From contig NZ_LFRI01000415.1 of the NCBI RefSeq assembly GCF_001447195.1, forward strand, positions 62,001-126,000: 64,000 bases of DNA. Reading direction: 5' to 3'. Shown one piece after another: positions 40,632 through 49,164 of this stretch. Origin of the DNA: Aquabacterium parvum. Its GTDB lineage: Bacteria; Pseudomonadota; Gammaproteobacteria; Burkholderiales; Burkholderiaceae_C. Each line of letters begins with the position of its first letter. Position 1 is the stretch's first letter. The notes beneath the pieces were generated by a model. That model was not told the DNA's origin. It searched no databases and was given only the letters and a program-made list of their open reading frames with translations. A program made the translations under genes and the position numbers.

Positions 40632-41411
40632 TCACGAGGGGTGGGTCGTTACAAGCTGTGTCGCTTTGGGCAGGCGCAGACCGGGCTTGCGCCACTCGAC
40701 ATGCCCGAAATCCATCAGGCGCCATCGCCCACCCCAGGTGAGCCCGTGCTGCTCGGCCACCTGCCCGTAGAGCTCGTAGCCGCGCATGGCCCAAGGGTCT
40801 CGCTCGGAGATGACCAGGCGCCCATCGCGCAAGAAAGCGCAATCGGCTGCCAGCCCATGCTGGTGGTAGCTCTGCCCGGGCGCTGCACCCGTGACGCTCG
40901 GCCCGCGCGCCAGCAACACCGCCTGGCGCTCCGGACTGCGGTAGCCCTCCAGCAAGGCCATGTCGTAGCCGTGGACCTCTTTCATCACCTTGAAGACACG
41001 CAACAGCGCCTGCACGAAGTCCGCGTCCATGCGCTCCCACCGTCGGTCCGCGCTCGACAGCATGGGCCTGATCACCTCGACTTCTGCGGTGGCGAACAGC
41101 TCGGGCGGCGGTGGTGGCGGAGGCACGAGCTGTTCGCCTCGGAGCAGTTCGCTCACCTGGTGGTTGACCCCCAGGGCACTGTCGTCGAATGCATCCGCCT
41201 GTTGGGGGCGCCAGCCAAGCCAGGCCCACATCAGCAGGGCCGGCAAAAGCAGCAGCAAGACAGACAGCCACCACACCCGCGAGCGCCCAAGCAGCACGCG
41301 CGAAGCCGCACCCAGGCGGGCACCGCGCCCGCGCCACCACATCGGGAACACGAGCGCAGACAACAACAAGCTGCCCAGCGCGAACCAGGCCAGTACCCAC
41401 CCCAGATGCAT
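40632..41411 (-). CDS. TagX-like M15-family peptidoglycan peptidase
   Basis: A 259-residue protein. Two membrane helices (about 1-24 and 44-66) anchor a periplasmic M15 (VanY-like) peptidase. Zinc-site residues are visible in SYHQHGLAADCAF (His and Asp) and in MDFGHVEW (His). In Acinetobacter a related enzyme, TagX, cuts the cell wall to let the T6SS needle assemble. The position in the tssM cluster fits the same job. The ATG at 41411 starts MHLGWVLAW. Confidence 0.8.
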   Translation of the reverse strand: MHLGWVLAWFALGSLLLSALVFPMWWRGRGARLGAASRVLLGRSRVWWLSVLLLLLPALLMWAWLGWRPQQADAFDDSALGVNHQVSELLRGEQLVPPPPPPPELFATAEVEVIRPMLSSADRRWERMDADFVQALLRVFKVMKEVHGYDMALLEGYRSPERQAVLLARGPSVTGAAPGQSYHQHGLAADCAFLRDGRLVISERDPWAMRGYELYGQVAEQHGLTWGGRWRLMDFGHVEWRKPGLRLPKATQLVTTHPS

Positions 41412-41450
41412 GATCCCTGTAACGATTGATTGCAAACCGGCCCCCAGGCG

Positions 41451-41479
41451 TTGGAGGCGGCAAGTCCGCTCTTTAGAAT
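41451..41479 (+). promoter_or_regulatory. Sigma-70-type promoter
   Basis: TTGGAG at 41451-41456, 17 bases, then TAGAAT at 41474-41479. The spacing is ideal and both elements are near consensus. It would start transcription around 41486, which is why the GTG at 41520, not an ATG at 41478, is taken as the start of the next gene. Confidence 0.5.
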
Positions 41480-41519
41480 GCGGCGATTGTTCATCAAAAA
41501 AAGAATTCGGGAGCCCGTC

Positions 41520-42377
41520 GTGACACGCGACACCCACACCACCGGTTCGGCCCGCCAACCGGGACGACGACCCCTTCGCCCTGACGCAGGTCGACCCAGC
41601 CTCTTTGCGGACTTCGACCAGGAGTCGGTGGAAGACATCGACCCGCAACGCATCCGCCTGCTCTCCACCCTGGAGTCCCAACGCGGGGTGCGCAGGCGCC
41701 CGCAAGCCGGGCGCCTGCCGACTGGCCGCGCCCACCCATGGTTGACGCGCGCCCTCATGGCGGCGATGGGCCTGGGCATGCTGGTGATGCTGCTGAGCTT
41801 CATCCAGTTGCTCAGGCGGCCGCCCGCCCCGCCACCCGCCGTGCAAACTGCGTCGCTGCAGGCTCCGGCGAATGTCAGCACCACGGCGCGCCTGGCTGGT
41901 GGATCCGCAACCGATGCGGCAGAAATCATCGACCTGTCGCCCCCGGCTGGCGGCGTCACCCGAGATGCGATGCTCGCTCAGGCGCCAGCGGAGTCATCCG
42001 CGAACAGCGTCCACCCCGGCAGCAGCCCGGTGTCGGCCGCGCCTCAGAACCCGCCACCATCGCCTCCAACCAAGTCCGCTGCGCCATCGAACACCGAACC
42101 CGAGCGCCTCGCCAAATCAGCCAAACCGGGCGCTCAACGCACCAGCACCCATGGCAGCGCCAGCACCAACGCCAACACCAAACGCGAGCCCGTGACCTCG
42201 CAGGAGGACGTCGCGTTGGTCGAAGCCATGCTGGCCCACGCTGGCCCTCGCAAAGCACCGCCGTCGCCAACGCTGGCGCTGCAGCAGTGCGGCACTGGCA
42301 CGTCCGCACAGACCTCGGTCTGTCGGGCCAAGGTCTGCGTGCAACACCCCTCCCTGCCAGCCTGTCACACCCCCTGA
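41520..42377 (+). CDS. Single-pass membrane hypothetical protein, T6SS neighbourhood
   Basis: A 285-residue protein with a basic, Arg-rich cytoplasmic part (about 1-75), one membrane helix (about 76-98, MGLGMLVMLLSFIQLL), and a Pro/Ala/Ser-rich low-complexity periplasmic linker. A small Cys-containing C-terminus follows (LQQCGTGTSAQTSVCRAKVC), with four Cys in 30 residues. The GTG start at 41520 is preceded by GGGAG. It is divergent from the TagX-like gene. No domain is recognised; the C-terminus may form a disulfide knot. Confidence 0.6.
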   Translation: MTRDTHTTGSARQPGRRPLRPDAGRPSLFADFDQESVEDIDPQRIRLLSTLESQRGVRRRPQAGRLPTGRAHPWLTRALMAAMGLGMLVMLLSFIQLLRRPPAPPPAVQTASLQAPANVSTTARLAGGSATDAAEIIDLSPPAGGVTRDAMLAQAPAESSANSVHPGSSPVSAAPQNPPPSPPTKSAAPSNTEPERLAKSAKPGAQRTSTHGSASTNANTKREPVTSQEDVALVEAMLAHAGPRKAPPSPTLALQQCGTGTSAQTSVCRAKVCVQHPSLPACHTP

Positions 42378-42532
42378 TCAGCGGCGCTTGAACTGGTTTT
42401 GAACAGCGTTTGCCCTGCTTCGCATGCGGGCACACAGCCGGGCGTGTGCACAATGGGCCTGCAGTCGTTAGGATGCGCCCTCTCGCAACCGCAAGGCATC
42501 CACGCCGCGCGACCGCACCGCCAGGATTGCCC

Positions 42533-43279
42533 ATGACCACGCCCACGCTCCGAGCCATCGACCCCCACGCCCAGTCCGCCGCTGCGCAGGACGACGATGG
42601 CGTGCCCGTGTCGGTGCGCATCCGCGAACGCATCAAGGCCGCTGAAAAGCGCTTTCACGCCAACGACAACATCTCCGAATTCATCGAACCCGGAGAGTTG
42701 GACAAACTGCTCGATGAAGTCGCGGGCAAGTTGGGTCGGGTGCTCGAGAGCCTGGTCATCGACACCGACAGCGACCACAACACCCAGGACACGGCCCGTC
42801 GGGTGGCCAAGATGTACCTGGGCGAGATCTTCAAGGGCCGCTATCAAGCCGTGCCCTCGGTGACTGAATTTCCCAATGTGGAACGCCTCAATGAGCTGAT
42901 GATCGTTGGGCCCATCACCGTGCGCAGCGCCTGCTCGCACCACCTGTGCCCCATCATCGGCCGTGTCTGGATCGGCGTGATGCCCAACGAGCACTCCAAC
43001 CTGATCGGTTTGTCCAAATACGCTCGCCTGATCGACTGGATCATGAGCCGCCCGCAGATCCAGGAAGAAGCCGTGACCCAGGTCGCCGAGCTGCTGCAAA
43101 CGCGCATGAACCCGGACGGCCTGGCCGTGGTGATGGAAGCCGACCACTTCTGCATGCACTGGCGCGGCGTCAAGGACATGGATTCCAAGATGATCAACAG
43201 CGTGATGCGCGGCTCCTTCCTGAAGGACCCGAACCTGCGCCGCGAATTCCTCGCCCTCGTCAACCAACGCAAAGGCTGA
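42533..43279 (+). CDS. folE: GTP cyclohydrolase I
   Basis: A 248-residue enzyme making dihydroneopterin triphosphate for folate and pterin synthesis. RSACSHHLCPIIGRVWIG carries the zinc ligands, EHSNLIGLSKYARLIDW continues the tunnel-fold core, and ADHFCMHWRGVKD supplies the remaining Cys/His. The N-terminal 35 residues are extra. The ATG at 42533 follows CAGGATTGCCC. It ends 6 bases before the BLUF gene, so the two share a transcript. Confidence 0.95.
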   Translation: MTTPTLRAIDPHAQSAAAQDDDGVPVSVRIRERIKAAEKRFHANDNISEFIEPGELDKLLDEVAGKLGRVLESLVIDTDSDHNTQDTARRVAKMYLGEIFKGRYQAVPSVTEFPNVERLNELMIVGPITVRSACSHHLCPIIGRVWIGVMPNEHSNLIGLSKYARLIDWIMSRPQIQEEAVTQVAELLQTRMNPDGLAVVMEADHFCMHWRGVKDMDSKMINSVMRGSFLKDPNLRREFLALVNQRKG

Positions 43280-43285
43280 TCAAAC

Positions 43286-43714
43286 ATGTTGGTCCGATTG
43301 CTGTACGCGAGCCGCGCCAAGGAACCCCTCACGGCTGAGGTGATCGACGCGATCTTGCAGGCCTCTCGCAAGGGCAACCCGGCAGCGGGAGTCACGGGCT
43401 TGCTCTGCCACAGTGGTGATGTCTTCATGCAGGTGCTCGAAGGGGGGCGCGATGTGGTCAGCGCGCTCTACAACCGCATCGCCAATGACCCGCGCCACAC
43501 CGACGTGATCCTGCTGCATTACGAGGAAATCACCGAGCGCCGGTTTGCGGGTTGGTCGATGGGCCAGGTCAACCTGGCACGCGTGAACCCGGCCATCTTG
43601 CTGAAGTACTCGACCAAGGCCGAGCTGGACCCCTACGCCAGCTGCGGTCAGGCCTCGATGGCCATGCTCGAAGAACTGATCGCCACGGCTTCCATTGCCA
43701 GCCGCACCTGCTGA
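43286..43714 (+). CDS. BLUF-domain blue-light sensor
   Basis: A 142-residue single-domain BLUF protein binding FAD. All photochemical residues are present: Tyr7 in LVRLLYASR, Asn31 in KGNPAAGVTG, Gln49 in DVFMQVLEG, and the Trp90/Met92 pair in FAGWSMG. With no output domain it must act through a partner. It directly follows folE and precedes the DUF429 gene by 4 bases. Confidence 0.9.
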   Translation: MLVRLLYASRAKEPLTAEVIDAILQASRKGNPAAGVTGLLCHSGDVFMQVLEGGRDVVSALYNRIANDPRHTDVILLHYEEITERRFAGWSMGQVNLARVNPAILLKYSTKAELDPYASCGQASMAMLEELIATASIASRTC

Positions 43715-43718
43715 GCCG

Positions 43719-44684
43719 GTGAGCCTGCCCGAGATCCTGCTGGGCCTGGACTTCAGTTGTGCGCCCAGCCCCCGCAAGCCCCTGACCCTGGCATGGGGCC
43801 GACGTGTCGGGGCGGTGATTCGCCTGGATCGGGTCGATGACGTGCTCAGCCACGACGCGTTGTCTGCCATCATCCAACCAGGTTCAACGGCCCTGCCCGG
43901 CGGTTTCGTCATGGGTTGCGACTTCCCCTTTGGCCTGCCCCGTGCCTTCGTGGAGGCCTTGCGGGTGCATGGCCCTGGTGAATTGCCCGAACGGCTCGCG
44001 ACGCTGACTTGCTCGGCAGGTTCGTCAGGCGCGCCCGCCGCCCCATCATCCACCACGTCGCAAGCCGATGGCCTGATCCAGGCCCTGCACCGGCACTGCA
44101 TTGACCGCGCCGGCTTCCAGCGCCTGGTCGATGGCTGGGGGCAGACCTGGCACACCGAGCGGCCAGAGGGCCCCAAGCTCTTGCATCGGCCCACCGACCA
44201 GGCCTCACCTGGGGTCTCCAGCACCAGCCCATTGCAGACCCGCTACGTGCCTGTGGGCAAGATGTACTTCGAAGGCATGAAGCGCCTGGTCGATGCCGAC
44301 CTCAGCCTGCCAGGGCTGCGCAGCGGCCGCCCCGACGCCATCGCCCTGGAGGCCTACCCCGGCCTGCTCGCCCATGAACTGCTGGGCCGGCGAAGCTACA
44401 AAACCGACACCAAGGCCGATGTGGCCTCGCAGCAGGCGCGCCTGATCGCCCGCATGGACATGGTCGATGCGCTGGAGCAGGGCCGCTCCCGGCTGGGCCT
44501 GCGCCTCAAACTCAGCCCCGCGCAACGCGATCACCTGGTCAGCGATGCCAAAGGCGACCGCCTCGACGCGGTGCTCTGCCTGATGCAGGCGGCGTGGGCC
44601 CACGCACAACGTGAAGCAGGCCACACACGCTGGGGCCTGCCCGACGGCATCGACCCGGTCGAAGGATGGATACTCTCGGCATGA
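43719..44684 (+). CDS. DUF429 family protein
   Basis: A 321-residue cytosolic protein of the DUF429 (RNase-H-like) group: GLDFSCAPSPRKPL at the start, GCDFPFGLPRAFVEA in the middle, and IALEAYPGLLAHELLG and KGDRLDAVLCLMQAAW near the end, each with the conserved Asp or Glu. The GTG start at 43719 fits the family opening; a TTG at 43695 would overlap the BLUF gene. It overlaps the next gene by 4 bases. The activity is unknown. Confidence 0.72.
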   Translation: MSLPEILLGLDFSCAPSPRKPLTLAWGRRVGAVIRLDRVDDVLSHDALSAIIQPGSTALPGGFVMGCDFPFGLPRAFVEALRVHGPGELPERLATLTCSAGSSGAPAAPSSTTSQADGLIQALHRHCIDRAGFQRLVDGWGQTWHTERPEGPKLLHRPTDQASPGVSSTSPLQTRYVPVGKMYFEGMKRLVDADLSLPGLRSGRPDAIALEAYPGLLAHELLGRRSYKTDTKADVASQQARLIARMDMVDALEQGRSRLGLRLKLSPAQRDHLVSDAKGDRLDAVLCLMQAAWAHAQREAGHTRWGLPDGIDPVEGWILSA

Positions 44685-45559
44685 ATCACACCGACAACCT
44701 GCCTGAAGAATTCGAAGTGACCGAGGTGCTGGGTCAGCCGGCCATCGTGCTCAAAGCGCCCGACGGCTCCCGCGCCACGGTGCTGCTGCATGGCGCCCAC
44801 CTGGTCTCCTGGGTGCCCGCTGGCGCCGATGAGCAGCTCTACCTCTCGCCCCAGGCCGTCGCGGACCCGGGCATGTCCGTGCGCGGTGGCGTGCCAGTCG
44901 TCTTCCCGCAGTTCGAGCTCATGGGCCCGGACACCTCGCTGCCCCGCCACGGCCTGGCCCGCACCCGCACCTGGGCGATCGACGGCGGCCGCGTGGGCGA
45001 AGAACACGCCCAGGTGACGCTGGTCCTGAGCGACGACGACACCACGCGCGCCCTGTGGCCGCACGGTTTCCGCCTGGAGCTGACGATCTCGATCGAGGCC
45101 AACCGGCTCGACCTCGAGTTGCACGCCGAGAACACAGGCGAGACGGCCTGGTCCTTCGCTGCGGCCCTGCACACCTACCTGGCCGTGTCAGAGCTCTCCC
45201 AGGTGCGCCTGCAGGGCCTGATCGGTCGACGCTTCATCGACCGCATCAACGGTGGCGAGACCATCGAGGACCACCCCGAGAAGCGTTTCCACGGCGAAAT
45301 CGACCGCATCTACGCCAACGTGCGGGAACACCTGCTGCTGCGCGACGGCCCTCGCCGCCTGCGCATCGACCAGCAGGAGATGCCGGATGTGGTGGTCTGG
45401 AACCCCGGTGCCGATGGGGCCTCACGCCTGGCCGACATGCCCGACGATGGCTGGCAGCACATGCTGTGCCTGGAGGCCGCCCGCATCCTCGAGCCGGTCA
45501 AGCTGGCGCCTGGGCAGGACTGGGACGGGCGTCAGAGCCTGACGCTGGAAGCGTTCTGA
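44681..45559 (+). CDS. yeaD: D-hexose-6-phosphate mutarotase
   Basis: A 292-residue aldose-1-epimerase-fold protein that interconverts the alpha and beta forms of hexose-6-phosphates. The N-terminus VLLHGAHLVSWVPAG, then VRGGVPVVFPQFE and PRHGLARTRTW (catalytic His region), then AALHTYLAVSE and VVVWNPGADGA are the YeaD motifs. The ATG at 44681 overlaps the DUF429 stop. The 3' end abuts the SCO gene with no base between the two stop codons. Confidence 0.87.
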   Translation: MNHTDNLPEEFEVTEVLGQPAIVLKAPDGSRATVLLHGAHLVSWVPAGADEQLYLSPQAVADPGMSVRGGVPVVFPQFELMGPDTSLPRHGLARTRTWAIDGGRVGEEHAQVTLVLSDDDTTRALWPHGFRLELTISIEANRLDLELHAENTGETAWSFAAALHTYLAVSELSQVRLQGLIGRRFIDRINGGETIEDHPEKRFHGEIDRIYANVREHLLLRDGPRRLRIDQQEMPDVVVWNPGADGASRLADMPDDGWQHMLCLEAARILEPVKLAPGQDWDGRQSLTLEAF

Positions 45560-46192
45560 TCAGGCGGCCTTGCCGAGCAACTGCCTCAGGTCGGCCGTGA
45601 CCTTGTCAACACCCATGCCGTAGCGCACGAACAAGCGCACATGGCCTTCGGGGTCGAAGACGTAGGCACCGGCCGTGTGGTCCATGGTGTAGTTGCCCTC
45701 GCTGATGGGCACCTTCTGGTAGAAGACCTTGAACTCGCGGGCCGCGGCCTCGATCTGCTCGTTGGAGCCTGTCAGGCCCACGAAGCTCGGGTCCATCGCC
45801 TGCAGGTAGGCCTTGAGCACCTGGGGCGTGTCGCGCGCCGGGTCGATCGAGATGAAGATGCCCTGCACGCGATCGCCATCGGGGCCCAAGCGGCGGCGCA
45901 CCTCTGCCAACTCGGCCATGGTGGTTGGGCACACGTCGGGGCACTGCGTGAAGCCGAAGAACACGAACAAGACCTTGCCCTTGAACTCGGCCAAGTCGCG
46001 CTGGCGCCCATCGACGTCTTTGAGCGAGAGCTTGCGCGCGTACTCGGCACCGGTGATGTCCACCGCGTTGAAGCTGAGCTTGGGCACCACCGGCTGACCG
46101 GCCTTGTCGCAGGCGCCCAGCAGCGGCAAAACCAGCCACGAGGCGGCTGCCGACCGCAGCAGGCTGCGGCGATTCAAATCGTTTCGGTTCAT
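45560..46192 (-). CDS. SCO1/SenC copper chaperone for cytochrome c oxidase
   Basis: A 210-residue periplasmic lipoprotein. RRSLLRSAAAS is a Tat-like start and LPLLGAC a lipobox (Cys about 28). The thioredoxin-fold domain has the copper motif FTQCPDVCP and the distal His in TMDHTAGAYV. SCO delivers copper to the CuA centre of subunit II. It is the last gene of the oxidase assembly block, 6 bases after ctaB. Confidence 0.9.
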   Translation of the reverse strand: MNRNDLNRRSLLRSAAASWLVLPLLGACDKAGQPVVPKLSFNAVDITGAEYARKLSLKDVDGRQRDLAEFKGKVLFVFFGFTQCPDVCPTTMAELAEVRRRLGPDGDRVQGIFISIDPARDTPQVLKAYLQAMDPSFVGLTGSNEQIEAAAREFKVFYQKVPISEGNYTMDHTAGAYVFDPEGHVRLFVRYGMGVDKVTADLRQLLGKAA

Positions 46193-46198
46193 GTCAGG

Positions 46199-47128
46199 TC
46201 AAATCACCCAGTAGTGATCGACCAGCAAGGCCGCGAACATCAGCATCAGGTGGATGATGGAGAAGCGGAAGGTCTTGCGGGCCAGCTCGTCACTGTAACG
46301 CCGCCAGAGCCGAAAAGCGTAGGCCATGAACATCAGGCCCAGCACCAGCGCCGAGACCAGGTAGATCCAGCCGCTCATGCCGTAGATGAAGGGCAGCAAG
46401 CTGCCCGCCAACAGGATGATGGTGTAGAGGAACACGTGCAGGCGCGTGAACTCGTTGCCGTGCGTGACCGGCAGCATGGGCAGACCGGCGCGCGCGTAGT
46501 CCTCGACGCGGTACAGCGCCAGGGCCCAGAAGTGCGGCGGCGTCCACAGGAAGATGATGAGGCACAGCATGAGCGCCTCGGGGTCGACCGAACCCCGCAT
46601 GGCCGCCCAGCCCAGCACCGGTGGCATGGCACCCGAGGCCCCACCGATGACGATGTTCTGCGGCGTCAGCGGCTTGAGCACCACGGTGTAGACGATGGCG
46701 TAGCCCACGAAGGTGGCCAGCGTGAGCCACATGGTCAAGAGGTTGACCCACAGGCCCAGGATGAGCATGCCTGCCGCGCACAGGGTGCCGCTGAAAACCA
46801 GTGTTTGGGTGCGGCTGAGCTCACCCCGTGCGGTGGGCCGCCAGGCGGTGCGCTTCATGCGCGCGTCGATGCCCTGCTCGATCAGGCAGTTGAAGGCGGC
46901 GGCCGAACCGGCCACCAGCCAGATGCCGATGCAGGCGGCCAGGGCCGTGAGCGCCTCGGCGGCCGTGGGCACACCGGGCACGGCCAGCAGCATGCCGATC
47001 ACGGCACAAAAAACAATGAGCTGCACCACCCGCGGCTTGGTCAGCACGTGGTACTGGTGGAACTTGGACGGCAGGCGGGTGGCGGGCATGGCCACGGGGG
47101 CTGGGGGCGTCGCGACGGTGTCGGTCAT
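46199..47128 (-). CDS. ctaB: Heme O synthase (protoheme IX farnesyltransferase)
   Basis: A 309-residue polytopic UbiA-family enzyme that attaches farnesyl to heme B. The first prenyl-binding motif is [15 protein letters not shown] and the conserved [20 protein letters not shown] follows. About nine helices are visible. It sits between ctaA and the SCO gene, which completes the route heme B to heme O to heme A for the oxidase. Confidence 0.94.
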   Translation of the reverse strand: MTDTVATPPAPVAMPATRLPSKFHQYHVLTKPRVVQLIVFCAVIGMLLAVPGVPTAAEALTALAACIGIWLVAGSAAAFNCLIEQGIDARMKRTAWRPTARGELSRTQTLVFSGTLCAAGMLILGLWVNLLTMWLTLATFVGYAIVYTVVLKPLTPQNIVIGGASGAMPPVLGWAAMRGSVDPEALMLCLIIFLWTPPHFWALALYRVEDYARAGLPMLPVTHGNEFTRLHVFLYTIILLAGSLLPFIYGMSGWIYLVSALVLGLMFMAYAFRLWRRYSDELARKTFRFSIIHLMLMFAALLVDHYWVI

Positions 47129-47152
47129 GGTCGGTTCAGGTGGCTGCCGGGA

Positions 47153-48439
47153 CTATGACGCACAAGCCCGCGAGGCTGTAGCGTGATGTCCCTGATGTCC
47201 AGAGGAAACGGAGCCTGGGTTGGCGTGCTGGCCGTCGAGCAAGGCCCGCCAGGCAGCCTGCTGGCGCGGCAGCACCAACAGGCGCGTGAGCCACCACACG
47301 AGCAGCGCCGCGCCAAAGGAGTGGGCCAGGGCGGCAGCCAACGGCCAGCCGAGCACCACGTTGCTCAGACCCGTGACGACCTGGGCCAGCAGCAGCAGCG
47401 CCAGCACCCGGGCCTCGCGGCGCCAAACAGGCTGGGAGCAGCCGGCCCCATCCACTCCGGGGCGCCAGCTGGACAGCCGCCAGGCGAAAAGCACCAAGGC
47501 CAGCGCCACCCCACCCGCCAGCAGTCGGTGCGCCATGTGGATGGCGGTCAGGCTGGCCATGGTGATGACGCCGCCTTGGCCGTCACCGCCCAGCGGACGC
47601 CACAGGTGAAACGCCCCCTCGAAATCCATCGGCGGCCACCACTGCCCCTGGCAGGTCGGGAACTCGGCGCAAGCCAGCACGGCGTAGTTGGTGCTGACCC
47701 AGGCGCCCGAGGCGATCTGCAGCGTCAGCAGGGCCAACACCACGAAACCCGCTCGGCGCAGGCCCGATCTCGCCCAAAGGGCGCGGCGTTCATCGCTGCC
47801 CTCGGCGCCACCCACCGGCGCGGGATCGAGCACTCGCGCCTGGGTGGTCAGCAGGGCCACACCGAGCAAAGCACCCAGCAGGTGCCCGGTGACGATCAGC
47901 GGTTGCAGCTTCATGGTGACCGTGAACGCCCCAAAAGCGCCTTGCACGCAAACCCACACGAACGTCCAGGTGGCCCACCACGGCGACAGCGCGCACGGCA
48001 CGTCACGCTGACGCCAGGCCAGCACCATCAGCCCCGTGATCAGGGCGCCGACGGCCGTGGCCAGGTAGCGGTGGATCATCTCGATCCAGGCTTTCGTGGG
48101 CGAAACCGGCCCTGTGGGCGCCGACGTGTGCGCGACGTGGATGTCGTCGCGCGCATGGAAGGGGCTCATCTCGCCGTAACAGCCCGGCCAGTCCGGACAA
48201 CCCAGACCGGAGTCGGTCAGGCGCGTGAAAGCGCCAAACGCCACCAGGTCCAGCGTCAAAAAGAGCGTGGCCACCGTCAGCACGCGTTGCCAGGCTGGCC
48301 AACCATGAACCCCCTGTCGGCGAGCGCGCCAGACCACCGCGGCCGCTGGCAACAAGGCCAGGCCCGCCCCGAGCAGCAGCAGCTCGATCAAGGGGGCCAG
48401 GTCGACGAGTTGTTGTCCCAAGGAAGCGGATGCCTGCAT
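47153..48439 (-). CDS. ctaA: Heme A synthase (COX15/CtaA)
   Basis: A 428-residue membrane enzyme that oxidises the heme O methyl group to give heme A. LGAFTRLTDSGLGCPDWPGC is the diagnostic motif (with the Cys pair), KAWIEMIHRYLATAVGAL supplies a heme-binding His, and TAIHMAHRLLAGGVAL another. GAGGACAGGGGC precedes the ATG at 48439; a GTG 18 bases upstream overlaps the previous gene by 4. A Gly/Ala-rich insertion lengthens the middle. Confidence 0.93.
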   Translation of the reverse strand: MQASASLGQQLVDLAPLIELLLLGAGLALLPAAAVVWRARRQGVHGWPAWQRVLTVATLFLTLDLVAFGAFTRLTDSGLGCPDWPGCYGEMSPFHARDDIHVAHTSAPTGPVSPTKAWIEMIHRYLATAVGALITGLMVLAWRQRDVPCALSPWWATWTFVWVCVQGAFGAFTVTMKLQPLIVTGHLLGALLGVALLTTQARVLDPAPVGGAEGSDERRALWARSGLRRAGFVVLALLTLQIASGAWVSTNYAVLACAEFPTCQGQWWPPMDFEGAFHLWRPLGGDGQGGVITMASLTAIHMAHRLLAGGVALALVLFAWRLSSWRPGVDGAGCSQPVWRREARVLALLLLAQVVTGLSNVVLGWPLAAALAHSFGAALLVWWLTRLLVLPRQQAAWRALLDGQHANPGSVSSGHQGHHATASRACAS

Positions 48440-48453
48440 GCCCCTGTCCTCGC

Positions 48454-49158
48454 TCACTGACGACCCGCCTCGTCCCAGGCCTCGCTGGCCTTGAGCAGGC
48501 GGGTCAGGTCACGCTTGGCCTTGGTGAAATCGACGTTGGCCGGAAAACGCATCATCCAGTCGCCACGCGGGTCCACCAGGTAGAGGTGATCGGCAAGCTG
48601 ACGGCCGGCCTCCGGCTCTAGCCAACGCGCCAGATCGGCCTGAGGAGCCCGCAACACGGTGGCCTGCTGCAGCGCAGGCAGCAGGGCCTCGCGCACCGGA
48701 GCGCCATCGCTCACCAGCCAGACGCGGTCAACGCGGTCCTTGTCCCGTCCCAGCGACTCGCGGAGCTGGCGTTGCAGGTAGAGCGTTTTCTCGCACGCCG
48801 CTTCGCAGGCCCCTCCGGCCACCGACACCAGCAACCACTGCCCCTTGAGCGAGGCGGGCAACACCGGCGAGCCTTGCAGGTTGAGCAGTGGCAATGCAGC
48901 GGACTCAGGCATCGCGCGCACCGGCTGGATCAACGCACCATGGTTGGTGCGTCCCTCGGGCCTGACCACGTAGTACATGAAGTAGGAGGCGACCACCGGG
49001 GCGGCGCACACCGCCCAGACCAACAGCATCTTGATGCGGCCCACGCGCGTGCGTTGGGTCTGGGCTTGGTCAGCAGCCGGCAGGCTGTGAACACTCAACT
49101 GGATCATCGGGTCGGTCGCCATCGGGTTCGGTTGCGCGGGGGCAGCAGAGCGTGTCAT
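48454..49158 (-). CDS. Thioredoxin-like membrane protein of the oxidase cluster
   Basis: A 234-residue protein with one helix (about 45-65, LLVWAVCAAPVVASYFMYYV) and a periplasmic domain that resembles SCO without its exact copper motif: VSVAGGACEAACEKTLYLQRQ has CxxxC, and the later HLYLVDPRGDWMMRFP matches the last SCO strand. The distal His of SCO is not obvious. Homologues occur between SURF1 and ctaA in Burkholderiales. It probably helps assembly; the exact role is unknown. Confidence 0.7.
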   Translation of the reverse strand: MTRSAAPAQPNPMATDPMIQLSVHSLPAADQAQTQRTRVGRIKMLLVWAVCAAPVVASYFMYYVVRPEGRTNHGALIQPVRAMPESAALPLLNLQGSPVLPASLKGQWLLVSVAGGACEAACEKTLYLQRQLRESLGRDKDRVDRVWLVSDGAPVREALLPALQQATVLRAPQADLARWLEPEAGRQLADHLYLVDPRGDWMMRFPANVDFTKAKRDLTRLLKASEAWDEAGRQ

Positions 49159-49164
49159 GAGGAT

